From contig MNXJ01000015.1 of the NCBI GenBank assembly GCA_001872455.1, forward strand, positions 1-60,923: a stretch of DNA of 60,923 bases, in the 5' to 3' direction. Made by a program: the position numbers and the translations under genes. The notes under the pieces are model-generated. The model had not been told where the DNA came from, did not search any database, and worked only from the letters and a program-made list of their open reading frames with translations. Source of the DNA: Anaerolineae bacterium CG2_30_57_67 (GTDB lineage Bacteria > Chloroflexota > Anaerolineae > Anaerolineales > Villigracilaceae). Shown piece by piece: positions 49,056 through 59,300 of this stretch; within the stretch, counting starts at the first letter, position 1, and every line of letters begins with the position of its first letter.

Positions 49056-49414
49056 TTATGAATATCCAACTGGACAGTTGATTCGCCAGCGTTGTCGCAA
49101 CCAACAACCCTGGCGTCGTATTGACCAGCAGGGATGTTGTTGAGCGTGAATTGCGCGCCAGCGGGGATGGTTTGGTCTTGCAGTTGGTCGGGACCCCAGC
49201 TATCTTGCGAAGCGGGCGAAAGATACAGTTCGCAAATTTCTACCGAGCCAGTGTTGGTGAAAACGAACGAGGCGACCATATCTCCAGCGGCAGGGGCGTC
49301 GGCGGCAGGGGCGTCAGCAGCGGGGGCGTCAGTGGTGCCACAAGCGGCAAGGCTTAGCAACATCACGATTCCCAGCAAGAACACGAACAAAAACTTACGG
49401 TTGATAGATTTCAT
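49052..49414 (-). CDS. Small lipoprotein with Ala-Asp-Ala-Pro repeats
   Basis: The 120-residue product has a lipobox LAACG (C25), three copies of a DAPAA unit and a domain with SVEICELYLSPASQDSWGPDQL and IPAGAQFTLNNIPAGQYDARVVGCD. The W-G-x-D-x-L and IPAG ... Y-D-x-R motif is a small beta-sandwich that I have seen repeated in secreted proteins of this phylum; its function is not known. AAAAGGAAAAG precedes the ATG. The upstream 274 bp to the desaturase gene are A/T-rich and hold no gene, only a likely promoter for this one. Confidence 0.8.
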   Translation of the reverse strand: MKSINRKFLFVFLLGIVMLLSLAACGTTDAPAADAPAADAPAAGDMVASFVFTNTGSVEICELYLSPASQDSWGPDQLQDQTIPAGAQFTLNNIPAGQYDARVVGCDNAGESTVQLDIHN

Positions 49415-49688
49415 TTCTTTTCCTTTTGAATGGGTTTTAGTAAGGCGTGTATATTACCATAAATACGATATATATTATCGTTTTCATATTATTTCTTGTG
49501 AAATTTTAAGAATGCTCAACTATCAACCGCTTGGTCTTGTCTTGCTATTGCCCCTGGGGGCCACGACCGACCAGGACCTGCCTGCGTTGCTGGCGCGCGT
49601 ACTGATGGCGAATTGTTAGCCAGCCGATAGCCTGGGCAGGTGGGTTTATTCGTACAATAAAGGTGAATTTTATTGCCGGAGGAACCCC

Positions 49689-50717
49689 ATGCAGATTTTC
49701 AATTATCAAGAATTTTCTCGTCAGATTGACGCACAACGCGCCAACATCCGCGCGACGCTGGTGCGTTATCAAACCCCCAGTATCTTGCGCAGCGTTTGGC
49801 AACTTGTCAATACGTTGACGCCGTTTTTTGTTTCGTGGGGACTGGCGGCTTATCTATTTCCGCGAGTCTCTTACTGGCTGGTGTTGCCAGTGATTATTTT
49901 GGCCGCCGGGTTTATGGTGCGCGCCTTTATCATTTTTCACGACTGCACACACGGCTCATTCTTTCGAAGCCAGGCCGCTAATGACGTGGTTGGACGCTTG
50001 TTGGGTGTGGTGGTTTTTACGCCGTACGATTATTGGAAGCACGAACACAACATTCATCACGCTACCGCCGGAAATTTGGATAAGCGTGGAATTGGCGATG
50101 TGCCTACCTGGACAGTGGAAGAGTACCGCGCCAAACCCTGGTATGAGCGCATCGGCTACCGGTTGATGCGTCAGCCGTTACTTTTGCTGACGGTAGTTTC
50201 TTTTTATGTTTTTGCCATTTCACATCGTTTTTGGATGCCCGGCACGGGCCGGCGCGAAAAAATGAGCGTCATTTACACCAATCTGGCGCTGGCGGCGGTG
50301 ATTACCGCGCTGGTCTGGCTGGTGGGCTGGCAGGCAGTGGCGGCGATTCAACTGCCGCTGCTGTTGGTCGCCTCGGCGGGCGGATTGTGGTTGTTTTATG
50401 TTCAGCACAATTTTGAAGGCACATACTGGGAACATCAATCAAATTGGGATTTTTACAAAGCCGGGTTGTTGGGCAGCTCATTTTATAAATTGCCCGCCAT
50501 TTTGAACTGGTTTACCGGAAATATCGGTTATCACCATATCCATCATCTCAGCCCGCGCATTCCCAATTACAACCTGCCAAAAGTTCATCAGGCTGACCCG
50601 ATTTTTCAACAGGTTCAGCCGTTGACGTTATGGCGCAGTTTCAAATCACTTTCGTACCGCCTGTGGGATGAACAGCGCAAAATATTGGTTGGGTTCAACG
50701 CGTTGAGTCGTCAGTGA
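49689..50717 (+). CDS. Membrane fatty acid desaturase (DesA/omega-6 type)
   Basis: The 342-residue di-iron enzyme has the three histidine boxes HDCTH (84-88), HEHNIHH (118-124) and HHIHH (282-286), plus QHNFE. These place it with acyl-lipid delta-12/omega-6-type desaturases, which introduce a double bond in membrane lipid acyl chains and need O2 and reduced ferredoxin or similar. GGAGGAA precedes ATG 49689. The third box is immediately followed by LSPRIPNYNL, typical of the family. Oxygen use suggests the organism meets air at least at times. Confidence 0.93.
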   Translation: MQIFNYQEFSRQIDAQRANIRATLVRYQTPSILRSVWQLVNTLTPFFVSWGLAAYLFPRVSYWLVLPVIILAAGFMVRAFIIFHDCTHGSFFRSQAANDVVGRLLGVVVFTPYDYWKHEHNIHHATAGNLDKRGIGDVPTWTVEEYRAKPWYERIGYRLMRQPLLLLTVVSFYVFAISHRFWMPGTGRREKMSVIYTNLALAAVITALVWLVGWQAVAAIQLPLLLVASAGGLWLFYVQHNFEGTYWEHQSNWDFYKAGLLGSSFYKLPAILNWFTGNIGYHHIHHLSPRIPNYNLPKVHQADPIFQQVQPLTLWRSFKSLSYRLWDEQRKILVGFNALSRQ

Positions 50718-50721
50718 TTGA

Positions 50722-50749
50722 GATTTTGTAGGGTTTGCCCTGCAAAATC
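50722..50749. terminator. Convergent hairpin between the desaturase and HAD genes
   Basis: GATTTTGTAGGG (50722-50733) pairs with CCCTGCAAAATC (50738-50749) with one mismatch and a TTTG loop. T-rich and A-rich arms allow weak termination in both directions. It touches the stop codon of the minus-strand HAD gene. Confidence 0.65.
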
Positions 50750-51255
50750 TACCCGGCTGGAAAATAGATGGTCAGGCGGTTGGGTAATTCGCTCAGGCTG
50801 TGAATTGTCTGTATCGTTGCGCTCTGACGATTCTCCCCGTGCTGGACAGCGTACCAAATGGCGCGGATGCCACATTGATTTGCGCCAAGAATATCCGCCT
50901 CGAAGTTGTCGCCGACCATGATCACCTGGTCGGCGACAATTTGCAGGTCTTTAAAAATGAAGTCAAAGAACTCTTTGGAAGGTTTCCGTTGATGAACGCG
51001 GCGCTGGCAGTAAATTTTCTCCAGCAGGGCGTCTAGCCCAACCCGCGCCAGGGCCGCCCGAATTTCGGCCTCGCCTGAATCGGCGGCGTTGGTGGCGAGC
51101 GCCAGGCGAAAGGTTGGCGACAACTGCGCCAGGGTTTCGCGCGCGCCGGGTATGGCCTCGACGCGCGGCCAGGCGCACATTGGGCCGCGATATTCGGGGA
51201 AAACCCGCATGAGGGTGTCGCCCCAGTCGAAGAGCAAGCAGGGCTGGTCAGTCAC
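50749..51255 (-). CDS. HAD-superfamily hydrolase, compact
   Basis: About 168 residues from GTG 51255; another GTG at 51273 is possible. Motif I is LFDWGDTLMR with Gly at +2, as in the HAD protein at 21797; motif II LALATNAAD, the motif III lysine RKPSKEFF and motif IV VGDNFEADILGANQCG are clear. It is shorter than usual, with a reduced cap. The start region overlaps the end of the GH13 gene, so the two are co-transcribed; it may act on a sugar phosphate, but that is inference. Confidence 0.85.
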   Translation of the reverse strand: MTDQPCLLFDWGDTLMRVFPEYRGPMCAWPRVEAIPGARETLAQLSPTFRLALATNAADSGEAEIRAALARVGLDALLEKIYCQRRVHQRKPSKEFFDFIFKDLQIVADQVIMVGDNFEADILGANQCGIRAIWYAVQHGENRQSATIQTIHSLSELPNRLTIYFPAG

Positions 51256-54004
51256 GTGTAGCAGGTTCGGCACTCGTCGGCTTGACCTTTTTGGGTTTGC
51301 GCGTGCTGGTTTTTTCCGTCACTGCGGAAGATTTCTTTTTGGCCCGGGGCTTTTTGGCCGCGGGTGGCGGAGTTTCTACGGCGGCAGGCTGGGGGGTGAA
51401 CTTTTCGTCGTAGTGCGCCTGGATGGAATCTATCCCCGCGCCGTTGAGGCTTTCGGCCAGCAGGCGCCAATTCTCGCCGGAGACGAAGCGCCAGTCGAGG
51501 AAGGCGTGGCAGGCGTAGCCGCTCAGGCTGGCGAACAGGCCTTTTTCCCAGAGTTCAGCGCAGGGGCGGATGTATTCCAAATGGCTGACGTAGTCGCGGA
51601 AGATGGCGAATCCCTCACGGGGCAGGGCCAGCCCCTCGGCAAGAGTCTTCTGGAGCATTTGCCCGCTGGCTTTGTCCATGAAACTGACGGAGGTTTTGAC
51701 CCAGCCGCTGGTTTCGGCGTATTTGTTGTGGTAAATCACCAGTCCGCGCTCGCCGTTGTGCTGGTTGCTGTGGACGAAAACATCTTCGTTGACGCTGCCG
51801 TCGGAGGTGAAGAAGTCGTACAGCACAAAATTATCCACTTCGGCAAAAATGTGGCGTTTGTGTAAAAGCGGGAAGATGCGCCAGTCGTGACCGGCGAGCA
51901 GGCCGTCGTTGGGGTGCTCGTCCCAGTAGGCGCGGCGATATTCCATGCCGTATTTTTCGCGGAAGCCTTCAAACTGTCCGTGGCCGAACATGGGCAGGCC
52001 CGGCAGCGTGGACATGAGGGTGGCGACGCCAAAATATTTATCGCCGTCGCCAAACTGCTCGATGGCGGTTTTTTCGTCGGGGTTGTTCATGAAGTTGACG
52101 AAGCGCTTGAGCACCTGTGGGTCAAATTCCAGCACGTTTTTCATTACGCTGCGGTATTTGGCGTTGTCTTCGTCGCGCATCATGTGCATAAAGGCCGAGT
52201 TGTAGACGCGGTGCATGCCCAGCGTGCGGACGAAGTAGCCTTCCATCAGCCAGAAAGCTTCGGCCAGCAGCAGCGTATCCGGCACTTCGGCGGCGACGCG
52301 GTCTACCACTTCGCGCCAAAATTCCTGTGGAACGGCGGCTTCAAACTGAGCGCGAGTCATGCCATGTTCTGAGCGGGAGGGGATGGTGCCGCCTGCGCCC
52401 GGTTCGGGAAACCACAGGCGTTGAATGTGTTTTTTGGCGAGTGTCATGGCCGCGTCAAAGCGGATGATGGGGAAGTTGCGGGCAACGTGCAAAATGGTTT
52501 GAATGACCGCTTCGCGCACTTCGGCTTTGGCATAGTCCAGTTGGGCGGTGTCGTTCCAGGGCATGGAGGTGCCATCGTTGCCGTGGTAAATGTAGCGGGT
52601 TTCGCCCGTCCAGCGGTCGAGGCGTTTGAAGGCGACGGCGGCATCGGTTTTGTCGTAGTAATGGTCTTCCAGAAAAATTCCCACGCGCCCATCGTTGGAC
52701 AAATCCTGGCTGTTAAAACTGTAATTGGGGTAGGGCGGGTACGAGAGCGAGAGAAACCAATCGGGGTGTTCGGTCACCCAGGCCGAGTCGATGCCCATGT
52801 GATTGGGAACCATGTCCGCCGAAAGACGAATGCCGCGCTGCCAGGCGCGGCTGCGCAAATTATTCAGCGCCTGCCAACCGCCCAAATCGCCCGCGATTTC
52901 GTAACTCATCAGCGAATAGGCCGAGGCGACTGCATCGGGGTTGCCCATGCTTTGCTTCATGCGCTGGCTGGCAACGCTGCGCTCCCACAGGCCAATCAGC
53001 CACAGGCCGGTGATTCCGCGCCGGGCGAGCGCATCCAGCTCCTCGTCGGGAATCTGGTCCAGGCGGCGAATTTCGCGTCCGTAAAAGCGGCTGAGCTGGT
53101 CGAGCCAGACGTAGGAATTTTTTGCCATCAAAATACAGCGTGGCATCCAGTCTTTATCGGGGCTGAAGCGCTCGTATTCCGGCTGCCCGGCAAATGTCAG
53201 TACGGGCGTGTCTCCGGCGAAACCGCCCGCAAATTGCCCGCGAATAGTTTCCTCCTTGACAAAATCCATGCCGCGCAGCAGGCGCGTGACAAACGCCTCG
53301 CCCAGCAGGCCGCCCCATTTTTGCAGCAGAAATTGTAACTGGCCTTCGAGCGAGTAAGGCGAAGCCAGCGCCGGAGCGCGCAGCGCCTCGAACAGCGATT
53401 CGCCGCCCGCAGCGTCCTCGCTGAAGCCGGGCTCGCCGTTCAAAAAACCGGTCAACTGGCGGATGACTTCGTCGTAGCCGTGCGGACGCAAGGGCTGGTC
53501 GTCGAATAATTCACGGTAGCGCTGCGCCGCCGGGTTCAGGTTGGTGATGTGGAGAATCAACATTTCTTCTAGCGTCACCAGACGGTGCGGTCGTCCGGCG
53601 GTGGCTTCCAGCAGGTAGGTGGAGGCTGAAATCTCATTCTTGTACACCGCCTGGGGCGGGAACTCATCCAGAAAGCGAATCTGCGCCCGCTCCAGCGTTT
53701 CCAGGTGCAGATGACCGCGCGCGCGCGCCATAAAACCGGGGTTTTGCAGTTCATATTGGCGGATGAGAATGTGCAGTACTTCGTCAATCAGCCCCAGTGC
53801 GTTGATTTCTCCGGCGGGTACTGGCGCGCCAGTGACGCGTGTCATGGCCTCGGCCAGGGCGCGCGCGGCAGAAAAATCAGCGACGATGACCCGTCCATCG
53901 GTGGAAAACAGCGAGGCGTGCAGGGCGTAGCGTTCGCGCGCGCGGCGCGAGATGTGAAATTCAAAGGTCAGCGGTACGGCTTGCGGACGGAGGCTCAGAC
54001 GCAT
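51248..54004 (-). CDS. GH13 alpha-amylase family protein with N-terminal extension and Lys-rich tail
   Basis: The 918-residue product has an unassigned N-terminal domain (1-290) and a GH13 barrel (about 325-760). Region I is ADMVPNHMG, region II RFDAAMTLAKKH (nucleophile D517), region III LLLAEAFW (acid/base E582) and region IV FMNNPDE (D643), where the usual NHD histidine is Pro. Residues 870-918 are low-complexity: AAKKPRAKKKSSA and TSTRKPKKVKP, a histone-H1-like basic tail. No signal peptide is seen, so it acts inside the cell, perhaps on glycogen or trehalose-like glucans. AGGAG precedes ATG 54004. Confidence 0.87.
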   Translation of the reverse strand: MRLSLRPQAVPLTFEFHISRRARERYALHASLFSTDGRVIVADFSAARALAEAMTRVTGAPVPAGEINALGLIDEVLHILIRQYELQNPGFMARARGHLHLETLERAQIRFLDEFPPQAVYKNEISASTYLLEATAGRPHRLVTLEEMLILHITNLNPAAQRYRELFDDQPLRPHGYDEVIRQLTGFLNGEPGFSEDAAGGESLFEALRAPALASPYSLEGQLQFLLQKWGGLLGEAFVTRLLRGMDFVKEETIRGQFAGGFAGDTPVLTFAGQPEYERFSPDKDWMPRCILMAKNSYVWLDQLSRFYGREIRRLDQIPDEELDALARRGITGLWLIGLWERSVASQRMKQSMGNPDAVASAYSLMSYEIAGDLGGWQALNNLRSRAWQRGIRLSADMVPNHMGIDSAWVTEHPDWFLSLSYPPYPNYSFNSQDLSNDGRVGIFLEDHYYDKTDAAVAFKRLDRWTGETRYIYHGNDGTSMPWNDTAQLDYAKAEVREAVIQTILHVARNFPIIRFDAAMTLAKKHIQRLWFPEPGAGGTIPSRSEHGMTRAQFEAAVPQEFWREVVDRVAAEVPDTLLLAEAFWLMEGYFVRTLGMHRVYNSAFMHMMRDEDNAKYRSVMKNVLEFDPQVLKRFVNFMNNPDEKTAIEQFGDGDKYFGVATLMSTLPGLPMFGHGQFEGFREKYGMEYRRAYWDEHPNDGLLAGHDWRIFPLLHKRHIFAEVDNFVLYDFFTSDGSVNEDVFVHSNQHNGERGLVIYHNKYAETSGWVKTSVSFMDKASGQMLQKTLAEGLALPREGFAIFRDYVSHLEYIRPCAELWEKGLFASLSGYACHAFLDWRFVSGENWRLLAESLNGAGIDSIQAHYDEKFTPQPAAVETPPPAAKKPRAKKKSSAVTEKTSTRKPKKVKPTSAEPATRD

Positions 54005-54076
54005 AATTTATTCTCCTGAAGGGGTATCTTGGCTAACTATACTCTAAAGGGCGCATTACGGATAGCCGAATTCGAG

Positions 54077-54082
54077 TATACT
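54077..54082 (+). promoter_or_regulatory. -10-like TATACT, 9 nt before ATG 54092
   Basis: TATACT, then 9 nt, then ATG. It supports starting the kinase at 54092 rather than at an in-frame codon 63 nt upstream, which would precede this hexamer. Confidence 0.45.
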
Positions 54083-54091
54083 AAAGTGAGT

Positions 54092-56299
54092 ATGGACGTA
54101 TTTCTCCCTTATCTTATCAAAATTTTACCCATTTTGGGCCTGTTTATTTTGCTTTTGCTGACGTTGCGCCGGGGACGCGCACAGGGGCAGATGATTGGGC
54201 TGTTGGTGGCCTATCTGGTTGCCGCGCTGGCAATTCAGGCGGTGGGCGTCATTGGCGGCCTGGGCTGGTGGCCGGTTGCGCTGGACGCGCAAACCCAGGC
54301 GCAGTTGGATACGATGGGGGCGTTGCTTTCGACGTTACTGCTTTTTCATTTTTGTCTGATGGTGAGTCTCCCAAATGCCAGCCCGCTGTGGGTTCTGCTT
54401 TCACTGGCATGGGCGTTGGCGCTTTCCCTTTTGCAAAATGTACTTTTTCTGTTTGGCTCGTGGTTGTTTTTTAGCATAGGCGCGTTTTTCTTGCTTGCTC
54501 GTGGGGCGTGGAAGGTGAAACAGCCCATGCAGCGCAACCTGCTATCCTATTTTTACCCCATTTTGACGCTGGCTTTGCTTAATGACGGCCTGATGTTTTA
54601 TGCGATTGGTGGCCGCGAAAATATTTTGCGTTTGGGCGCGGCAGCGCTGTTGACCTATGTCGTCTTGAAAACTCATCTGCCCGACACGCGTGACCTGACC
54701 CGGCAGTTTCTGACGTATTTGACGACATCGGTCCTGACGATGTTGGTTTATCTGGCGGGAACGTATGCGGCGCAGGTGGTTTTTGGCGCGATGAGTGGTT
54801 TTAATCCTCTGTTTGCGGGCGCGGTAGTCGCTGTTATTATCTCTATTGTTTTTTCGCCCATGCTCAACGCAGTGCGGAGTGGGGTAAATCGTCTCTTCCG
54901 CATCGAAACCTACGACGCGGCGCAAACCCTGCGTGAGTACTCCACCAGCATCAGCCACATTCTTGACCTGGATAAATTGGCGACGGTGGCAGTTGGCATC
55001 ATCATGGAAGCGCTGGAAGTCAGGAAGGGCTTTCTTTTTATTGTAGACCCAGAGCTGAACGATGCAGGCCATAAAATTTACCGGCTAACCGGCGTTCGCG
55101 GTGCGGGCAACCAGCAAAAGATAACCGGCGTTTTAGCGGGTGATAGCCAAATTGCCCGTTTTTTTGTGGAAGAGCATGATGTCTTGCTTCAATATGATCT
55201 CGATTTTGCGCAGAATTTTCTCGATGCGCCCATCAGCGAGCGCCGCTGGCTGGGTTCGCTGGGGTTGGATGTGTATGTGCCGATTCATTCCAAGGGTGAA
55301 TGGATTGGCTTGCTGGCGCTTGGCCCAACCGGTTCTGGCCGACGTTATACTGACGAAGATTTGGATTTGCTGCTGGCAATTGCCAGCCAGACTGGCGTGG
55401 CGCTCGAAAATGCCCGCCTGGTGGAAAATCTCAAGAAACTCAATACGCAAATCCGCGAAGCCTACGCATATCTGGATAAAGCCAACCACGATCTGGCAAC
55501 CCTGGAGTTGACCAAGTCCAACTTCATCAGCATCGCCTCGCACGAGTTGCGCACCCCGTTGACCGTGGCGCGTGGCTACACTGAAATGTTGCTGGAAAAT
55601 GACAGCCTGGACGATGCGATTCGCGGTGTGGTCAAAGGCATCCATAAATCCATTTTGCGCTTGCACGAAATTATGGATTCGATGTTTGATATTGCTCAAC
55701 TCGATGCGCGCACGATGGAATTACACCGCCAGGAAGTTTTTGTCACCGACCTATTGCGCTCGGTTGCTCAGGAACTTTCTGGCGCGGCGGCAGAGCGTCA
55801 TCAGGAATTCTCGCTGGATATCCCGCAATTGTTTTCCATCAAGGCCGACCCAAACGCTTTGCGCAAGTTGTTTTACCATCTGATGATTAACGCCATTAAA
55901 TTCACGCCTGATAACGGTAAAGTTACCGTCACCGGGCGACAAATTTCAGCCAACAACCGTGACCTGCCTGAAGGCGGTGTCGAGATTATTGTCAGCGATA
56001 CTGGCGTGGGCGTAGACAAAGCCTTTCAGGAAATCATCTTTACCAAGTTTTACCAGCCTGGTGAACTGCTTAATCGTCATTCCACCGGCAAGACGAAATT
56101 CAAAGGGTCGGGCGTGGGGTTGGGGTTGGCGCTTTCGCGCGGAATTGTGGATGCGCACGGGGGAAAAATTTGGGTGGAAAGTGAAGGCTACGACGAAGAG
56201 AAATTCCCTGGCAGCGATTTTCACATCATCTTACCGACGCGCTCTCAGGGCGAGAGTAAAACAGTGCGCATGGCGAGCGCCATGAAAGTCAAATTGTAA
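54092..56299 (+). CDS. 7TM-GAF sensor histidine kinase
   Basis: The 735-residue protein has about eight membrane helices (residues 5-260), a GAF domain (about 285-445), a short coiled coil and a HisKA/HATPase_c pair. The phospho-acceptor is H484 in SIASHELRTPL. The ATP lid region reads DTGVGVD, KFKGSGVGLGLALSRGI and GGKIWVESEG. All kinase residues look intact. There is no response regulator next to it. It is the canonical counterpart of the kinase-like protein at 7594, with the same domain order, and could be its phosphorylation partner. It diverges from the GH13 gene. Confidence 0.93.
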   Translation: MDVFLPYLIKILPILGLFILLLLTLRRGRAQGQMIGLLVAYLVAALAIQAVGVIGGLGWWPVALDAQTQAQLDTMGALLSTLLLFHFCLMVSLPNASPLWVLLSLAWALALSLLQNVLFLFGSWLFFSIGAFFLLARGAWKVKQPMQRNLLSYFYPILTLALLNDGLMFYAIGGRENILRLGAAALLTYVVLKTHLPDTRDLTRQFLTYLTTSVLTMLVYLAGTYAAQVVFGAMSGFNPLFAGAVVAVIISIVFSPMLNAVRSGVNRLFRIETYDAAQTLREYSTSISHILDLDKLATVAVGIIMEALEVRKGFLFIVDPELNDAGHKIYRLTGVRGAGNQQKITGVLAGDSQIARFFVEEHDVLLQYDLDFAQNFLDAPISERRWLGSLGLDVYVPIHSKGEWIGLLALGPTGSGRRYTDEDLDLLLAIASQTGVALENARLVENLKKLNTQIREAYAYLDKANHDLATLELTKSNFISIASHELRTPLTVARGYTEMLLENDSLDDAIRGVVKGIHKSILRLHEIMDSMFDIAQLDARTMELHRQEVFVTDLLRSVAQELSGAAAERHQEFSLDIPQLFSIKADPNALRKLFYHLMINAIKFTPDNGKVTVTGRQISANNRDLPEGGVEIIVSDTGVGVDKAFQEIIFTKFYQPGELLNRHSTGKTKFKGSGVGLGLALSRGIVDAHGGKIWVESEGYDEEKFPGSDFHIILPTRSQGESKTVRMASAMKVKL

Positions 56300-56309
56300 A
56301 GTTCCAGTA

Positions 56310-59300
56310 CTAGCCTTTCATTCCCAACCGCGCGAAAATGGCTTCAGCTTTTTCGCGCATTTCTTTATCCCCGGTCCAGCGATTCCAGGCTAGCAGCGTG
56401 CGCGCCTGCTCACTCTCTGAGCCGATTTCTGTGAAAATGCGTAAACTCTCGCGGTAGCAATCGTCCGGGGCGGGCAGGGAGCATTCCGGCAGGCTACGCT
56501 TACACAACAGGCTGGCGCAATCTCCCAGCGCGCGCCAGGCCGAGGCTGTCGCATCGGGTTGGTGAGACTCTTGCGCCAGGGTGAGCGCTTGTTGGGCGAG
56601 TTGCGCGGCTTCGAGCAGTTTTCCCTGCCCCAGGCAGGCCTCTGCCAGAAAGCAATAGGTCAGCGGAATGTAATGTGTCAGTGTGGTACCGACCAGTTCG
56701 ATGGACTTGCGTAAATCGGCTTCGGCGGCGGCATATTGGCCTAGACGCACCTTCGCCCCACCCAAATTGCTGATAAAAATGCTCTCGCGGTCGCGCGCAC
56801 CAATTTCACCCGCCAGCGTCAACGCTTCTTGATAGCGCTGCGCCGCCTGAGCGTAGTCGCCGCGAATAAAAGCGCCTACCCCCTGATTGTTGAGCATGGC
56901 CGCCGTGCCGCGCCGGTCGCCCAGGGCGCGGTACGTTTCCAGCGCTTTTTGTTCGCACTCAATGGAATGGGAGAATTGGCTGCGCAGGTCGTAGACAGCG
57001 CCAAGCAATTGATAGGTTTGCGCCTGTTCACGTAATGCGGCGGGATGGTTTGGCAATTGCTGGCAGATTTCCAGCGCACGCAGGCCAACCGTTTCAGCAC
57101 GCTCGCCCTCGCCCAAGTGATAGAGCGCCCAGCCCTGGCCGTTGAGCGCCTTTGGCAACAGGTCTGACGTTGTTGTTTGTTGCGCGGCAAAATTGGCGGC
57201 TTTCTCGGCGGAATCGAGCGAAGCGCGCGCATCGCCTTGATGGTCTTGCAGGAACGAGATGTTGTACCAGGCCAAAGATTGCGCTTCGGCGTTTTGGGCG
57301 GTTTTGGCGGCGGCGCGCATTTGTGCATAGACATTCATTGCCTGATCGAAATGGGTGCGCGCTTGCAACGACTTGCCAAGATTTTCATACCAGCGGAAAC
57401 TGGCAGGGGATGGCGCGCCCGCGGCGTTTTGCGAAAACTGGAAGGCTTTGCGGTAGTGTTCCACTGCCGCTTCGGGCGCATAGGCGTCAAAGGCCTGGTC
57501 GCCTGCCAGGCCGAACCAATCAGCGGCGTTGGTAAAATCTTCGGCGCGCTCGTAGTGTTCGGCAATAAGAATCGCCAATTCGGTGGCGCGTTGCCCGCTT
57601 TGCGCTGCCAGCCAGGCCGCCGCCTGACTGTGAAGTTTGCGCCGCTGGCGTTTCAACACCGTTTCGTAGGCGACTTCGCGTAACAGCACATGTTTGAATA
57701 TATATTCTGTCATACCGGAAAAAATACTGGATGCGCGCGGAAAAATAAACTCGTGCGCGTAGAGCGATTGCAAAGCCGCTTGTGTTTGCGCCAAACTTTG
57801 TTCGCTGAGGGCGCAGACGGCGTCATCCCAAAAAATCTTACCAATCACCGAGGCGCATTGCAACGCGATGCGCTCGTCTTCGGGCAGGCTGTCAATACGC
57901 GCTTGCAGAATACCGGTCAGCGTTTGCGGAATGGTCACCGTCCCTAACCGCGAAAGGTCAACCTGCCAGTGTTCCCCGGTCTGAATCACACTCTCATCAA
58001 TTAAAATTTTGATGAGTTCTTCCACATAAAATGGGTTGCCATCGGCATTTTCTATCACCGCCTGTAGCAGCGGGTCGGGAATCCCATCCATTTTTTGAAG
58101 TAATTCGCGTACCAACTCCTGGCTGGCCTGTGCGTTGAGGGGCGGTAATGAGATGCGTGTGTGAAACGTCAGGCGCGCGTCCCATTCGGGTTTGCGCTCA
58201 AACAGGCTGGGGCGCGCCAGACCAACAAAGAAAATTGCCTGGCGAGTGGCGTTTTCCATCAACGCGCGCACAACATCAAGCGAGTCGCCATCTGCCCAGT
58301 GCAGGTCTTCCAGCATGAAAATCAGCGTTTGTTGCCCGGCCAGCGCTGCGACGAATTGCCCAAGATAATGCCGCGCCCGGTCACGGATTTGGCCGGGGTC
58401 GTGTAGAATGCCGCGCAAGTGTGGGCTGTTCGAAAAATCCAGCCCCAGCAATTGCCCGATAAAATGGGCTTTTTCAGTTTCCCCATTACCCAGCGTCTGT
58501 AAAACGCTCGTTTCCAGTTTTTGTCGTGCAGTGGGGAGCGAGTCGTTTTCTTGAATATCGGAATACAGTGAAAAAATATCGCGTAACAGGCCGTAGGGCA
58601 GTGGCATGGTGCGCTCGGTTGCGCGTCCCTTCAGCGTAATGTGCGCTGTGGGCGCATGTTGCAACCATTGCTCAAACTCATACAACAGGCGGCTTTTTCC
58701 CAGCCCGGCCTCGCCAACGATGGTAATGGCGCGCGCCGCGCCCTCAGAAAAAACCTGCGCACAGGCTTCCTGCAAAAACTTCAACTCGGTGTTGCGTCCC
58801 ACCATGCGCGTTTCCACGCCTTCGATGCCGCGTGTTCGTGGGCGGAAGATATGCGGAACGGGGAGAATCAGCCGGTGGATTTGAAGCGCCTGGCTGAGAC
58901 CTTTCAGCGTTTGAGGCGGAAGCGACTCCACCTCGAACAGGCCGCGGGTTAGCTGGAAGGTCTCGTGGCTGAGATAGATTTGCCCGGCGGGCGTGATCTG
59001 TTCCAAGTGGCTCACCAGATTGATGGTTTTGCCCATGGCGGTATATTCGCCCTGTGAGCCGACTTCGCCTAACATGACCGACCCGCTATGCAGGGCGATG
59101 TGAAGCTTCAACGTGCCGGTATGAATGCGTTGCAGGCTGGCTTGCATTTCCAGTGCGGCGCGCATGGCCTGCTCGGCGTCATCTTCGCGGGAAGCTTTTA
59201 TGCCCCACAGCGCAATCACGTTGTCGCCCATGTGTTTGTCAACGTGGCCGCCGTGCGCCAGAATTAGACCGTCCAATTGCGCCCAGACTTGATTCATCAG

